Below, piece by piece: positions 32,708-41,331 of a stretch of 54,679 nucleotides of DNA (positions are counted from its first letter, which is position 1; each line of letters begins with the position of its first letter). The notes under the pieces are model-generated. The model was not told the DNA's origin, did no database searches, and worked only from the letters and a program-made list of their open reading frames with translations. The translations under genes and the position numbers were made by a program. The stretch is from CAJGCS01 sp045589955 (lineage in GTDB: Bacteria > Bacillota_I > Bacilli_A > ML615J-28 > CAG-313), in assembly GCA_045589955.1 (NCBI GenBank), contig JAZNQD010000032.1, positions 1 to 54,679 of the forward strand, in the 5' to 3' direction.

Positions 32708-32737
32708 ATTATATCAAAGTTATGTATGATTTGTCAA
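32708..32737 (-). promoter_or_regulatory. Leftward promoter of the trident array
   Basis: TTGACA (32737-32732), 18-bp spacer, TATAAT (32713-32708) with CTTTGA before it (extended -10). A hairpin GGGTCT/AGACCC (32683-32701) follows directly. No gene start lies downstream for about 1.9 kb, so the promoter's first product is the array RNA. Confidence 0.85.
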
Positions 32738-32740
32738 CAC

Positions 32741-33136
32741 TTATTTTTCAATTTTTAATACAGGCACACAACCTGGTTCAGATTCAAAGTAGATACTTCG
32801 AACACCTGTCTCAACTCGACCATCATTTATTAAAGTTGGATAAGGGTGTTCTTTGTCGACTAATATAACATATTTATACAGTTTGAGATAGTCCGATTCT
32901 TCGGTGAAATATATTCTCGCTTTAATGTCTACTTTAGTGTCTACTTCAGCATTATTTCGTAGTGCAAATGCAGATTCTACATATTTACCTTCTTTTGTTG
33001 AATAAAGATAACCATCACTTTTAAAGAACTTGTTTAAATAATCTATATACACGTCCATATTCACAAACAAAGGTTTCTTAGTTGTTATGTATAGGTAATT
33101 ATCACGTTTCTTAATATCGGTTATATTAAGTTTCAT
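32741..33136 (-). CDS. Unknown early protein
   Basis: 131 residues from ATG 33136 (GGGGT SD). Mixed alpha/beta; LYITTKKPLFVNMDVYIDYLNKFF and RSIYFESEPGCVPVLKIEK. No family recognised. Last gene of the block that begins near 43867. Confidence 0.6.
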   Translation of the reverse strand: MKLNITDIKKRDNYLYITTKKPLFVNMDVYIDYLNKFFKSDGYLYSTKEGKYVESAFALRNNAEVDTKVDIKARIYFTEESDYLKLYKYVILVDKEHPYPTLINDGRVETGVRSIYFESEPGCVPVLKIEK

Positions 33137-33137
33137 A

Positions 33138-33317
33138 TTATTTACCCCACATTTTCTTACCATCGCTAACGTATATCACCACGCACAAGAACCATAATAT
33201 AACTTCTAACACATCTTTTTCTACGAATATCGCATAAGGTAGTGCCATAAGTAAGACGATACCAAAGAGTATCCATATCGTTAGTGATATTATATCAAAC
33301 CAATCCAATTTTCTCAT
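33138..33317 (-). CDS. Two-span small membrane protein
   Basis: 59 residues, ATG 33317, GGAG 8 nt upstream. Two hydrophobic helices (about 9-31 and 37-50) around PYAIFVEKD. Overlap with the next start (TAATATG) suggests coupling. Function unknown; possible superinfection or membrane modifier. Confidence 0.65.
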   Translation of the reverse strand: MRKLDWFDIISLTIWILFGIVLLMALPYAIFVEKDVLEVILWFLCVVIYVSDGKKMWGK

Positions 33318-33332
33318 ATTAATTTCTCCAAT

Positions 33333-33620
33333 CTAACACCAATATTTATCATAGTACTCTTTTTCTTCTAGTTTTTCATCGATAGCCATCAAAGCTCTTT
33401 TTATATGATATTGACGTTCCATTTCATCGTAGAATGTACCATCACCTCTAACAGGTGACCAGTATACAGTCTCACCACCCGAATTAGGATAATCACAAGT
33501 AAATGAACTGTGTCTTAATCTTAAATAACCAACTTGTTCACTACCATAAAACACATCATATTGTTCAGGACAAGCGAAACAAGTTTGTTTTAATTCGAAT
33601 TTTTCAAATTTATTTATCAT
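33333..33620 (-). CDS. Unknown small protein (Cys/Tyr-rich)
   Basis: 95 residues from ATG 33620 (AGGTG SD). CFACPEQYDVFYGSEQVGYLRLRHSSF suggests a small beta domain with a CxxC. C-terminal acidic helix. Family not recognised. Confidence 0.6.
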   Translation of the reverse strand: MINKFEKFELKQTCFACPEQYDVFYGSEQVGYLRLRHSSFTCDYPNSGGETVYWSPVRGDGTFYDEMERQYHIKRALMAIDEKLEEKEYYDKYWC

Positions 33621-33621
33621 A

Positions 33622-33894
33622 TTAATCACCTAACAACTTCTCGAAATCGTCATATGCAGGGTTTGTAGTGTTACATTCCCAACCTTTTTCCGCATAATAT
33701 ACTAATTCATCGATTAAACTTTTTAGGCTTTCTACTGTGTGGCAACCATCATAATCGCTACCGATTGATATAATTGCGTTTAACCACACGTTTTTTACAC
33801 CTAATTTTCGACTATATTCTTCTCTTTCACGGTCACATTTACCATATTCACGTACTAAACGTTCATATCTACCCATTAATGTTTCATCGTCCAT
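33622..33894 (-). CDS. Unknown helical early protein
   Basis: About 90 residues from ATG 33894 (GAGG 6 nt upstream); ATG 33915 possible. RYERLVREYGKCDREREEYSRKLGV is a charged helix. Four-base-scale spacing with its neighbours indicates coupling. Confidence 0.58.
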   Translation of the reverse strand: MDDETLMGRYERLVREYGKCDREREEYSRKLGVKNVWLNAIISIGSDYDGCHTVESLKSLIDELVYYAEKGWECNTTNPAYDDFEKLLGD

Positions 33895-33911
33895 ATTAAT
33901 CCTCATTTCTA

Positions 33912-34130
33912 TCATTTTACACTTTCTCCTATCTGAATAACATTTTCTTTTATTACATATATCTTACCAAACATCTTTTTATATGTGATTGTTGTCACAA
34001 AACTACCAAATACATCTTTACTACGATGAGTTTTCGCAAACAGTAGTAAAAATTTCTCGAGTTTTGTAGGTTCTTTTGTAGTCAATTTATAATATTTGTA
34101 TTTACGTTTCTTATGTGGTTCAGGTATCAT
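33912..34130 (-). CDS. Unknown basic small protein
   Basis: 72 residues from ATG 34130 with AAGAAAGG 11 nt upstream. Lys-rich N-terminus (PEPHKKRKYKYYKL). Overlaps the preceding gene by 11 nt. Confidence 0.5.
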   Translation of the reverse strand: MIPEPHKKRKYKYYKLTTKEPTKLEKFLLLFAKTHRSKDVFGSFVTTITYKKMFGKIYVIKENVIQIGESVK

Positions 34131-34491
34131 TTTTATCAATACCTTTCTTAATTCTATATGAGATAACTTCCCTGTCGCCGAAACCACCGAAAGGTTTTGT
34201 AGCATCGGTGAATATATCGATTTGTCCTTTTATAAACATATCGTTAGTGATGTTTACAATTTTATTTCCATTAATGTAATCACCGACTTTAATGTTAACA
34301 CCTTGTTTTAAGTCCTCACACAAGTCTAAATATAGATTATTTGCTGTTTGATACTTAGATTTATAACTATCAACATCTAATTCTAAATTGTTTATCATTT
34401 CAGTTTTCACTTTATCTACGTGCATTAGATTTAAGCACATATCTTCTAACTGCTCTTTAGATAGTTGTGTTATTGATTTCGGTTTATTCAT
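34120..34491 (-). CDS. Unknown early protein
   Basis: 123 residues from ATG 34491 (AGGTGG SD). Helical N-terminal 60 residues; beta-rich end (DYINGNKIVNITNDMFIKGQ). No family recognised. Confidence 0.58.
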   Translation of the reverse strand: MNKPKSITQLSKEQLEDMCLNLMHVDKVKTEMINNLELDVDSYKSKYQTANNLYLDLCEDLKQGVNIKVGDYINGNKIVNITNDMFIKGQIDIFTDATKPFGGFGDREVISYRIKKGIDKNDT

Positions 34492-34657
34492 TAGAACCAC
34501 CTAATATAAATTCTAATGAGTTTATCGCTTCCATTATACTGCTTCTTACATCATCATCTTGTAGTATTCCCTCTAGTTCTAAACTACTTGCAAAATCATC
34601 TATGTAATGTAATAAACCTATTAATGTTTTTAATTTAAATGTTTCTTCTTTATTCAT
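34484..34657 (-). CDS. Small acidic helical protein
   Basis: 57 residues from ATG 34657 (GAGGTGG upstream). Acidic helices, LEGILQDDDVRSSIMEAINSLEFI. Overlaps both neighbours by 8 nt. Confidence 0.6.
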   Translation of the reverse strand: MNKEETFKLKTLIGLLHYIDDFASSLELEGILQDDDVRSSIMEAINSLEFILGGSNE

Positions 34658-35333
34658 CTAACCACCTCTTTTCGTTTGCCTTAGCAATAAGTTCACTTAT
34701 CAACAAAGCTGTTTTGTTAATATCCGCATCATCACATAACAGTCCCTTAAGAGATGCGATTCGTTGTATTCGATTTGCAACCAGCAACAAGTTTTCTTTT
34801 CTAAAATCCGTTTTATCTCCGTTTGCAAATATTACAGAATAACCTTTAGGTATTTTGCCATAATATTTTTTATACAGGTATCTTTGTTTCAGTTCCCAAT
34901 TTTTATTTCTTTTGCCACGTGATACTTTTACGTAAGTATATCCACAAGGCTTTGTAACTTCTGTGTATAATTTTCTTTTGTCGGTAATTTTTCTACCACC
35001 TAAATGATTATAAATACCTAATCGTTGCTTTCTGCTTTGTATTTGAGTGGATTCAAGATTCGTATTAAATGCACGATTAAACATATCCGTTAAGTCTTTA
35101 GTAAAGAGATTATGACCGTGTTTAATTAAAAACTCGTCTTGCTCTTTTGTGAAAGATAGCCTAACTCCACCTTGTAATTTATGATTGTTTTTGAAAATAG
35201 TTATTTTTTCTTCTGAAATATTCGTTCCAAATTTATCATTAAACATTTTTGTTAACTCACTAGATGCAACTCCATAAGCATTTTCTAACAACCATTTTTT
35301 TTGTTCTTTTGTGTACTTTGTATAATTACTCAT
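34650..35333 (-). CDS. HNH homing endonuclease (HNH_3 type)
   Basis: 227 residues. Two N-terminal helical repeats about 15-90 (KEQKKWLLENAYGVASSELTKMF and KEQDEFLIKHGHNLFTKDLTDMF) are DNA-binding. The nuclease part is RYLYKKYYGKIPKGYSVIFANGDKTDFRKENLLLV, an HNH_3 variant with IFANGD where many have a His. Free-standing selfish gene between small early genes. Confidence 0.78.
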   Translation of the reverse strand: MSNYTKYTKEQKKWLLENAYGVASSELTKMFNDKFGTNISEEKITIFKNNHKLQGGVRLSFTKEQDEFLIKHGHNLFTKDLTDMFNRAFNTNLESTQIQSRKQRLGIYNHLGGRKITDKRKLYTEVTKPCGYTYVKVSRGKRNKNWELKQRYLYKKYYGKIPKGYSVIFANGDKTDFRKENLLLVANRIQRIASLKGLLCDDADINKTALLISELIAKANEKRWLDE

Positions 35334-35592
35334 AATCTAAACCGACATCGTCAAGTAATTGTTTACCGCCTTTTAATTTGGCAACATCAATTCTTGTTTT
35401 TAATGTGTTGATTACAACCTTAGATGCAGAACTAATCGCATTAGCTCTTGCTATTTCATTTTGCATTTTACTTGGTGATGCAGTATCATCGTCTAATCTT
35501 TCTAGTGCTCTAAATAAGTAATTGTTAATCGCTTTTAAACTATTACTCTTTTCTATATTATTTTTGTTTTCGATTTTCTTTTGTTCGTTCAT
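35326..35592 (-). CDS. Unknown helical protein
   Basis: 88 residues from ATG 35592 (AAAGG 9 nt upstream). ALERLDDDTASPSKMQNEIARANAISSASKVVINTLKTRID is strongly helical and resembles small proteins found next to phage HNH genes. Function unknown. Confidence 0.58.
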   Translation of the reverse strand: MNEQKKIENKNNIEKSNSLKAINNYLFRALERLDDDTASPSKMQNEIARANAISSASKVVINTLKTRIDVAKLKGGKQLLDDVGLDYE

Positions 35593-35604
35593 ATTTACCA
35601 TCCT

Positions 35605-35985
35605 TTACTTTTTTTCTTTTGTTAATTCATTATATAGGTTTTGTAAATCATCATCCCAATATAATTCATTACCTACATTTATTTTATTTAATAACTGAAC
35701 AAGTTCCATAACCTCGATTGATGTCATATTCGCATAACCTACATCGGGGTAATAACAACTATCTTTAACATTTTGTTTTATATCTTCAATATGTTGTTCT
35801 AGTTGTTTATTCTTCTTTAATAAATCTATAACAAGGTAATAAAGTACCATTTCATAATGTATGTTCAGAGCACTATCATTACATTCTTCGATTTTTTCTT
35901 TCAACCATCGCATTGATTGATATTCTTCATTTGTTTTTTCAAATGTTTCTTCTATTATCGTAAATGAATCTTTAAAAGTCATCAT
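35605..35985 (-). CDS. Unknown helical early protein
   Basis: 126 residues, start overlapping the upstream stop (ATGA). Rich in Glu/Lys with a Tyr-containing middle. No family recognised. Confidence 0.58.
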   Translation of the reverse strand: MMTFKDSFTIIEETFEKTNEEYQSMRWLKEKIEECNDSALNIHYEMVLYYLVIDLLKKNKQLEQHIEDIKQNVKDSCYYPDVGYANMTSIEVMELVQLLNKINVGNELYWDDDLQNLYNELTKEKK

Positions 35986-36314
35986 TTTACCACCTCGTAC
36001 ATCTTTTTCATAAGATTTTCTTTTGTCACTACACCTTTTAATATGTATGTTCCTAATTTTATATTGTCTTTTAATTGTTCTAACTCACAATATGTTTCAG
36101 GTATTCTTGGTACTACTATTCCACCACAATTATCAGGCGAAATGTCCACATAGAATAAATCTTGCGGTTTTAGTATATCTAATATGTCAAAACTTGCATC
36201 TTTAACATCAAACATTTTTCCATATTTTTCAACAAATTCCGCGGGTGTACATCCCTCTAACCAGCATTTACCTATTGTCCCATCAATAGTTCTTGTATAC
36301 CATTGTTGTTTCAT
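35982..36314 (-). CDS. Unknown early protein
   Basis: 110 residues with short-range overlaps on both sides. DILKPQDLFYVDISPDNCGGIVVPRIPE suggests a compact beta fold. Unassigned. Confidence 0.58.
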   Translation of the reverse strand: MKQQWYTRTIDGTIGKCWLEGCTPAEFVEKYGKMFDVKDASFDILDILKPQDLFYVDISPDNCGGIVVPRIPETYCELEQLKDNIKLGTYILKGVVTKENLMKKMYEVVK

Positions 36315-36547
36315 AATAGTTCTTTACCACTTTCTAGAACATAACTTAGTTCATATATAAGTTCATCAAATTCTTCATCAGTTTTATTTATAGTGGCGGC
36401 TGACAACTTATTTGTTAAATCTAAAGCATCGTCTATAGTATCAGTGAGTTGTTTAATCCAACCTTCGTATTTGTTTATCATTTGTTGCACTTCTTTTTCG
36501 GTAACTTTGATATGAGCTTTGACACCATCATTACTTACTATTTTCAT
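36311..36547 (-). CDS. Small helical protein
   Basis: 78 residues: a beta lead (MKIVSNDGVKAHIKVTE) then two acidic helices. Overlaps neighbours by 4 and 1 nt. Unassigned. Confidence 0.58.
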   Translation of the reverse strand: MKIVSNDGVKAHIKVTEKEVQQMINKYEGWIKQLTDTIDDALDLTNKLSAATINKTDEEFDELIYELSYVLESGKELL

Positions 36548-37041
36548 TACTTCTCACCCGCTTTACTCTTTTTGTTTTTAGGTTTAGTCAATTCTTTTAT
36601 TTCTTTTTCTAAACCTTTAGTATATTCGTTTAACTTAGCGACTTCGGATTTATGATATGTTCTTAAATCGGCTAGTTCTTCTTTATGTTGCTTTGTTAAT
36701 TCTTTAATTTTTAATTTTAACTCAGATGCAAGTGCTTTATATTCTTGTATTTCAGCATCTCTAGATTTCACTCTTTTATCGAGTTCTTCACTAACAACTA
36801 ATATAGCATTGTAATCTTCGTTTAACTTTTCGTGTTTCTCAGTTAGAGTATTAAGAGATTTTAATGTTGCTCTTAATTCTTCATCAAGTTTACCAACTAA
36901 CTTATATTCGTCTATGATATAACTTTTTAAATCTTTAACTGGTACTTTCTTTTGCCTTTTCATTCTTTTTAATAGTGGCAGTTTAGCAACGGGTACTAAA
37001 TCTGACACACTAATCTTTTTCTTCTTTGAACTTTTAACCAT
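36547..37041 (-). CDS. Coiled-coil protein
   Basis: 164 residues from ATG 37041 on a TAATG overlap. Basic N-terminus, then a continuous Lys/Glu/Leu coiled coil from about 40 to the end (KHEKLNEDYNAILVVSEEL and onward). Likely a scaffold or host-factor binder; no specific family. Confidence 0.6.
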   Translation of the reverse strand: MVKSSKKKKISVSDLVPVAKLPLLKRMKRQKKVPVKDLKSYIIDEYKLVGKLDEELRATLKSLNTLTEKHEKLNEDYNAILVVSEELDKRVKSRDAEIQEYKALASELKLKIKELTKQHKEELADLRTYHKSEVAKLNEYTKGLEKEIKELTKPKNKKSKAGEK

Positions 37042-37445
37042 TATTCTTCCGTCTCCCATTCGTCTATTTTTCTCAATAACTCAAGATAAACCCTAGTTTC
37101 TTCATATGCGTAATCTGCACGGTATTTTACAGAGGCACCCATACGAATCTTGATAAATTCTACAAGGTTTTGTAAAATCTTCTTTTGTTTATAATATCTT
37201 CTATACACTTCTTCGGCATCAGGCATTATACCAGCATATGTTCTATCGGGGTGTAATATCAAATCTTCAGTATCATACTCCTCATCAAACTTTTTAATAA
37301 GTTCTCTAGAATGTCTCAGACCTAGGTGACACTCCAATTCATATACAGTTTCTGCCAATTCCCTTTTATCATTTTGCATTAATTCTGCGATTTCTTTGTC
37401 GAAATTTTTCTCCCAATCTTTATAATTTTTAATACATACTTGCAT
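37041..37445 (-). CDS. Unknown acidic helical protein
   Basis: 134 residues; SD AAGGAG 8-9 nt upstream. Predominantly helical with HPDRTYAGIMPDAEEVYRRYY in the middle. Unassigned. Confidence 0.58.
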   Translation of the reverse strand: MQVCIKNYKDWEKNFDKEIAELMQNDKRELAETVYELECHLGLRHSRELIKKFDEEYDTEDLILHPDRTYAGIMPDAEEVYRRYYKQKKILQNLVEFIKIRMGASVKYRADYAYEETRVYLELLRKIDEWETEE

Positions 37446-37538
37446 CTTCGTCTCTCCTTATCGTTTTTAATGAAATTTAATTGCCTCAAATATATTTTAA
37501 TTGCAACAATTGTGTGAGTTTTGAGGCAATTGATTGCA
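37446..37538. promoter_or_regulatory. Inverted repeat TTGCCTCAAA/TTTGAGGCAA
   Basis: Two 10-bp arms about 32 nt apart in the gap between two leftward genes, with AATTGCAACAATTG in the loop. Could be an operator, an RNA hairpin with a long loop, or a weak terminator. Confidence 0.4.
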
Positions 37539-37718
37539 TTAAATTCCTTTTACTTTTTCTTCAAGTTCTTCAATATATGCTAATAACTCATCAATATCGC
37601 TTTTTTGTAAAAGAAATTGATTACCATAACATTCGATTGCATATGGTTCACCAGCATCGAATGATGATACTTGTTTTAGAACTGTTATAAGTTCTTGTAC
37701 TGTTAGTTTTTCTTCCAT
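37539..37718 (-). CDS. Small acidic protein
   Basis: 59 residues, ATG 37718 with GGCGGTGA upstream. MEEKLTVQELITVLKQVSSFDAGEPYAIE then acidic helix. Sits upstream of the inverted repeat. Unassigned. Confidence 0.6.
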   Translation of the reverse strand: MEEKLTVQELITVLKQVSSFDAGEPYAIECYGNQFLLQKSDIDELLAYIEELEEKVKGI

Positions 37719-37741
37719 AATTTATTCACCGCCTTTCTTTA

Positions 37742-38860
37742 TTACAATGGTAATTGTTTAATTATTGCTTCCAATACAGGAACAACAATTGAATTACCCG
37801 CTTGTTTATATAATTGTGTGTTACTATTACCACTAGAACTAGCTCTTTCAAACATTTGGTCACTGAAACCCATTAATCTCCAGGCTTCACGAGGTGTTAT
37901 TTTCCTAATACGTAAATCGGTTGATTTATAAATTGAATATTTAGGGTTACATTTCAATGTACCATACTCGTCTTTATAACCATAATCTCTTTTACCTTTA
38001 GCGAAATTATCACTCGATGTGTCGTCAAATAAACCAATCTTTATACATTCTTCTTGTAGATTTGTTGTATCTTCCAATGTTTCACAATATGTAATCATAC
38101 CGGAATGTTCTTCACCGGCACCTCTAGCAGTTAATGTAGGTGCTATACTATTTTTACCTAATACTCTTTCGAAAGGTTTTTGATATGCTTTCCAATGAGC
38201 AATTTTATTTATTTTTTCTTCACTTAAATAATATTTTTCATCAACTTCTATTTCAAGGATGTTTTTAAGTTTTAAGGTAAGTTCTTGTGGTTTGGGGAAT
38301 TCAAAATCTTTGACAACCGCACCGAAATTTTCATCATTTTCGGTGTAATTGTCAAGAATAGATATAGTAAATATTCTTTCTCTATTTTGTGGAATTCCAT
38401 AATCTTTTGCATTTAACACTTGGTAGTAATTCTTATACCCCATTTGTTCCATCGCATCTAAATAAGCATCGAAGTTGTGTCTATGTTTCTTACTTATTAG
38501 ATTCTTAACATTTTCCCAAATAACATATTTAGGTTTTAATTTTCCTACAATTCTAAGGGTTTCATACATTAAACTCGAACGTGTACCACTATCTTTGTCA
38601 CCACCCTTGCCTTGACCTGCAACGGAAAAGTCTTGACACGGTGAACCGTGCATAATTAGGTCGACTTCAATATCTTTATCCCAAGTACAAATGTCTTGTG
38701 GCTCAAAGTTAGTACCATTCATAGCGTTATACGATTTAACCGCATATTTGTCTATCTCTACATAGTCAACTACTCTATGTGGTATACCTGAGTTAATAAA
38801 TGCTTGTGTTAAAGCACCTATTCCACCGAATAATTCTATTATTTTAATTTCATTATTCAT
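37742..38860 (-). CDS. DNA cytosine-5 methyltransferase
   Basis: 372 residues. SAM motif I IIELFGGIGALTQAF (7-21), catalytic GSPCQDFSVAG (Cys75), ENVKN (116-120), target-recognition region 200-320, and final motifs AWRLMGFS and KQAGNSIVV. Would methylate cytosine C5 in phage DNA, plausibly as protection from host restriction; no cognate restriction enzyme is adjacent. SD AGGAG upstream. Confidence 0.93.
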   Translation of the reverse strand: MNNEIKIIELFGGIGALTQAFINSGIPHRVVDYVEIDKYAVKSYNAMNGTNFEPQDICTWDKDIEVDLIMHGSPCQDFSVAGQGKGGDKDSGTRSSLMYETLRIVGKLKPKYVIWENVKNLISKKHRHNFDAYLDAMEQMGYKNYYQVLNAKDYGIPQNRERIFTISILDNYTENDENFGAVVKDFEFPKPQELTLKLKNILEIEVDEKYYLSEEKINKIAHWKAYQKPFERVLGKNSIAPTLTARGAGEEHSGMITYCETLEDTTNLQEECIKIGLFDDTSSDNFAKGKRDYGYKDEYGTLKCNPKYSIYKSTDLRIRKITPREAWRLMGFSDQMFERASSSGNSNTQLYKQAGNSIVVPVLEAIIKQLPL

Positions 38861-38887
38861 TCTTGTTTTCTCCTATTCATCATACAA

Positions 38888-39070
38888 TTATTCTTTTTCG
38901 CTAAACTCCATATCAAGTCTTAATAATGACTTTAATAAGTCCATACTTGTTCTATTTAAACGACCAACTTCATCCAAGTTGTCGGCTAATTTCATCAATA
39001 ATCTTAACATTGTTCGATATTGTTCTTTTAAAGCCTCGTGTTCTTCTTTTAATTTTTGATAATCACTCAC
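38888..39070 (-). CDS. Small coiled-coil protein
   Basis: 60 residues from GTG 39070 with AAGGAG 8 nt upstream. Leu/Glu/Lys helix throughout (SDYQKLKEEHEALKEQYRTM). Unassigned. Confidence 0.58.
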   Translation of the reverse strand: MSDYQKLKEEHEALKEQYRTMLRLLMKLADNLDEVGRLNRTSMDLLKSLLRLDMEFSEKE

Positions 39071-39082
39071 AACTATCACTCC

Positions 39083-39310
39083 TTATATTTCATCAGAATC
39101 ATCAGGTTTACTAAGAGTATTTATTAATGTCTTTTCAAACATTTTTAATTCTTTATTTAATATTCTTTGATATTTCCATCGTGCTTTTAATTCTTGCCAT
39201 TTGCATACAACAAGAGATTCTATTGTGAATAATAGAAAAGCACCTATAGCAACGAAGAATAATATTCCACATAATCTCATAATCTCGGCTAATATGTATT
39301 CAAGAGTCAT
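39083..39310 (-). CDS. Single-span membrane protein
   Basis: 75 residues; membrane helix about 13-34 (CGILFFVAIGAFLLFTIESLVV), then a basic helix. Start ATG overlaps the upstream gene's TAA. Unassigned early membrane protein. Confidence 0.6.
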   Translation of the reverse strand: MTLEYILAEIMRLCGILFFVAIGAFLLFTIESLVVCKWQELKARWKYQRILNKELKMFEKTLINTLSKPDDSDEI

Positions 39311-39480
39311 TATTTATTCACCAACTTTCGATTTGCTTTTTCTAACAATTTCAATTTAAGTTTTTCGGGTATTGTATATGTTTGTCCTTTTGCGTTTTTT
39401 CCTGCTTTAGACACCCATATGGTCTTACCTGATGATTTGTATAACCCCTCATACATTCTTTGTTTTTCTTTGTAGTCCAT
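39310..39480 (-). CDS. Small basic protein
   Basis: 56 residues, coupled on both sides by ATAATG/TAATG overlaps. Lys-rich (KTIWVSKAGKNAKGQTYTIP). Possibly nucleic-acid binding; unassigned. Confidence 0.6.
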   Translation of the reverse strand: MDYKEKQRMYEGLYKSSGKTIWVSKAGKNAKGQTYTIPEKLKLKLLEKANRKLVNK

Positions 39481-40898
39481 TACAACCAGTCCTTTCGCTT
39501 ATACACACTTCTTCTTTTGGTGTAAAATCTATTTAATGTACTAACATCATCAACAAAATCGAATACTTTCGCAAGTGTTTTGTCACCGAATGGTCTTTGA
39601 GCTCGACCTATACTTTGAATCACTATTGCTTCATCCTTAACAGGTGTTGCGAATATTACATTTTCAAGTATCTTACAGTCAAGACCTTCTTTAGCCAATT
39701 TGTATGATGCTAAAAGTACTTGTTTTCTACCACACTTCACATCTTCCAATGCTTGTTCACGTAGATTCACTTTGGTATTACCATCTATTTGTACCGAGTT
39801 CGGTATCTTTGTTGCAAAATATTTTAATTGGTCAACTCTATCTGACAAAATAATTGTACTACCACTCTGTGCTTTACACACATCAACTATCATATCGTTG
39901 CGTTCTTTATCATTTGCTAAGTCAGTTAATAACTTAGAGAATGAAATAGTCATTCCACTTTTATCAAAAACATCTCTAAAGTTGCCGTAAGCATCTTGAA
40001 TTTGATAATTTGTTTTAATGAAATTGACTTTTACAGGTACTTGGAATTTATTTTTTGCAAATCTTACTAATTCCTCACCTTTATATACACCTACATAATC
40101 GGAACCATCTTCTTTTATTTCGTAGATTACATCTCCGACTATCTTAGGTATACACACCTCTAACCCATCGGCACGGTGTAATGTTGCCGTTAAACCTAAT
40201 TTATATTTAGCAGCAAAATAGTCCATACAAGTTCTAAACATCCCTACAGAGTCGGCATTTGCTGCAATTTTATGACACTCGTCACAAACCACAAAACCAA
40301 ACGCATCTTGAGGAATCTCAAATAGTTTCTTATGTAATGTTTGTACTGTTGCGAACACTATATCACCTGATAAATCAACTTTACCATCAGTGATTAAAGA
40401 TGTTGTACAATTTAAATTTTTCTCACAACGTTCTTTTGCTTGATTAACTAAGTCTTTTGTGTGAGCAATAAACAATGTGTGTTGTTTCAACTCAGCGGCT
40501 GTTGCTAAGCACGACTCAGTTTTACCACCACCACACATCATCAATACAATACCGTTACACATCTCTTTTACCGCTGTTACAACGGGTTCTTGATATGAAC
40601 GAAGATTTATATTACTTGTTATGTTTCGTGGTTGTGTGACCCTAAAATCGCCATAATCAGACTCATTAGGGTGTAAGTTTTTAATATCTTGTAAACAACC
40701 TACCGGTAAATAAACCGAATCAAAGTCTCCATCAAAGTCGTATAGGGAAATATACTTCGGTGTTTTATATATTGAGAAACCCATTTGTTGCTTTTTAAAG
40801 TACTCCGGATTTCTAAATGTTAATTCTTTTTTACAATAATTAACTATCTCGTGAGACGGTTTGTTTATTTGTATGATATTCGATACTATTATCTTCAC
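39480..40898 (-). CDS. SF2 DNA helicase (UvsW/XPB-like)
   Basis: 472 residues from GTG 40898 (GGAGG 6 nt upstream). Walker A GGGKT (123-127), DECH (206-209), TAT-type motif III GLTATLHRADG, and QSIGRAQRP (motif VI). Phage helicases of this group remodel replication forks and recombination intermediates. Confidence 0.9.
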   Translation of the reverse strand: MKIIVSNIIQINKPSHEIVNYCKKELTFRNPEYFKKQQMGFSIYKTPKYISLYDFDGDFDSVYLPVGCLQDIKNLHPNESDYGDFRVTQPRNITSNINLRSYQEPVVTAVKEMCNGIVLMMCGGGKTESCLATAAELKQHTLFIAHTKDLVNQAKERCEKNLNCTTSLITDGKVDLSGDIVFATVQTLHKKLFEIPQDAFGFVVCDECHKIAANADSVGMFRTCMDYFAAKYKLGLTATLHRADGLEVCIPKIVGDVIYEIKEDGSDYVGVYKGEELVRFAKNKFQVPVKVNFIKTNYQIQDAYGNFRDVFDKSGMTISFSKLLTDLANDKERNDMIVDVCKAQSGSTIILSDRVDQLKYFATKIPNSVQIDGNTKVNLREQALEDVKCGRKQVLLASYKLAKEGLDCKILENVIFATPVKDEAIVIQSIGRAQRPFGDKTLAKVFDFVDDVSTLNRFYTKRRSVYKRKDWL

Positions 40899-41064
40899 GT
40901 CTTACCTCCACAACTTTTGCATTTTTCATTGATTTTATTATATTTTCTTGCAAGAAAGTCTTACAAGCTCTCTTATTTCCGTGGTATAACATCACTTTAC
41001 AACTTTTATGCTTCTCCCACAGAGCGAATTGTTTCAATACTTTATCTTGTTCTATTGTGTACAT
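40840..41064 (-). CDS. Unknown small protein overlapping the helicase
   Basis: 74 residues; overlaps the helicase start by 59 nt. KSCKVMLYHGNKRACKTFLQENIIKSM. Unassigned. Confidence 0.5.
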   Translation of the reverse strand: MYTIEQDKVLKQFALWEKHKSCKVMLYHGNKRACKTFLQENIIKSMKNAKVVEVRREDNSIEYHTNKQTVSRDS

Positions 41065-41323
41065 TAGTTATAATAATCTCCTTAATCTTATAATCTAAAT
41101 CTAATTGTTTTATCTTACCCTTTAAAGTTCTAAAATCATCCACCAACATAGGTCCGATTATTGTAATTCTTCCATAACCAGGTTCGAAAGTTATATCATA
41201 TTGACATAAATCTTCATAAAGGAACTTCTCAAACATTTGCTTTTTCCAAATGTAGGGTTGCCTTTTCGCTAAAACATCAACATCCATCTTTTCACTACGG
41301 GCATATAACACTGTGTAACGCAT
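41042..41323 (-). CDS. Unknown small early protein
   Basis: 93 residues. FEPGYGRITIIGPMLVDDFRTLKGKIKQL resembles in layout the 29922 protein (IFYIHKPINVRDFSDLKHHF). Both may belong to one small early family. Unassigned. Confidence 0.55.
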   Translation of the reverse strand: MRYTVLYARSEKMDVDVLAKRQPYIWKKQMFEKFLYEDLCQYDITFEPGYGRITIIGPMLVDDFRTLKGKIKQLDLDYKIKEIIITNVHNRTR

Positions 41324-41331
41324 ACAACCAC

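Larger units (their letters stand above)
30775..32740. repeat. Two-kb array of trident inverted-repeat modules
   Basis: No protein gene of normal size. About eleven tandem modules each have a short left hairpin with a TTATA/TTAAT-type loop, a long inverted stem of 11-18 bp beginning ATA or GTAC, a variable loop of 20-160 nt, the matching stem, and a right hairpin (GCTACC-TATAA-GGTAGC type). Arm sequences differ from module to module while pairing is kept. The array lies just downstream of the leftward promoter at 32708-32737 and is probably transcribed on the minus strand. Three mini-ORFs with SDs are on the plus strand. Confidence 0.85.

Noticed and set aside
32665..32868. Plus-strand ORF across the array promoter
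   Set aside because: No SD; overlaps a strong leftward promoter and the end of a real leftward gene.
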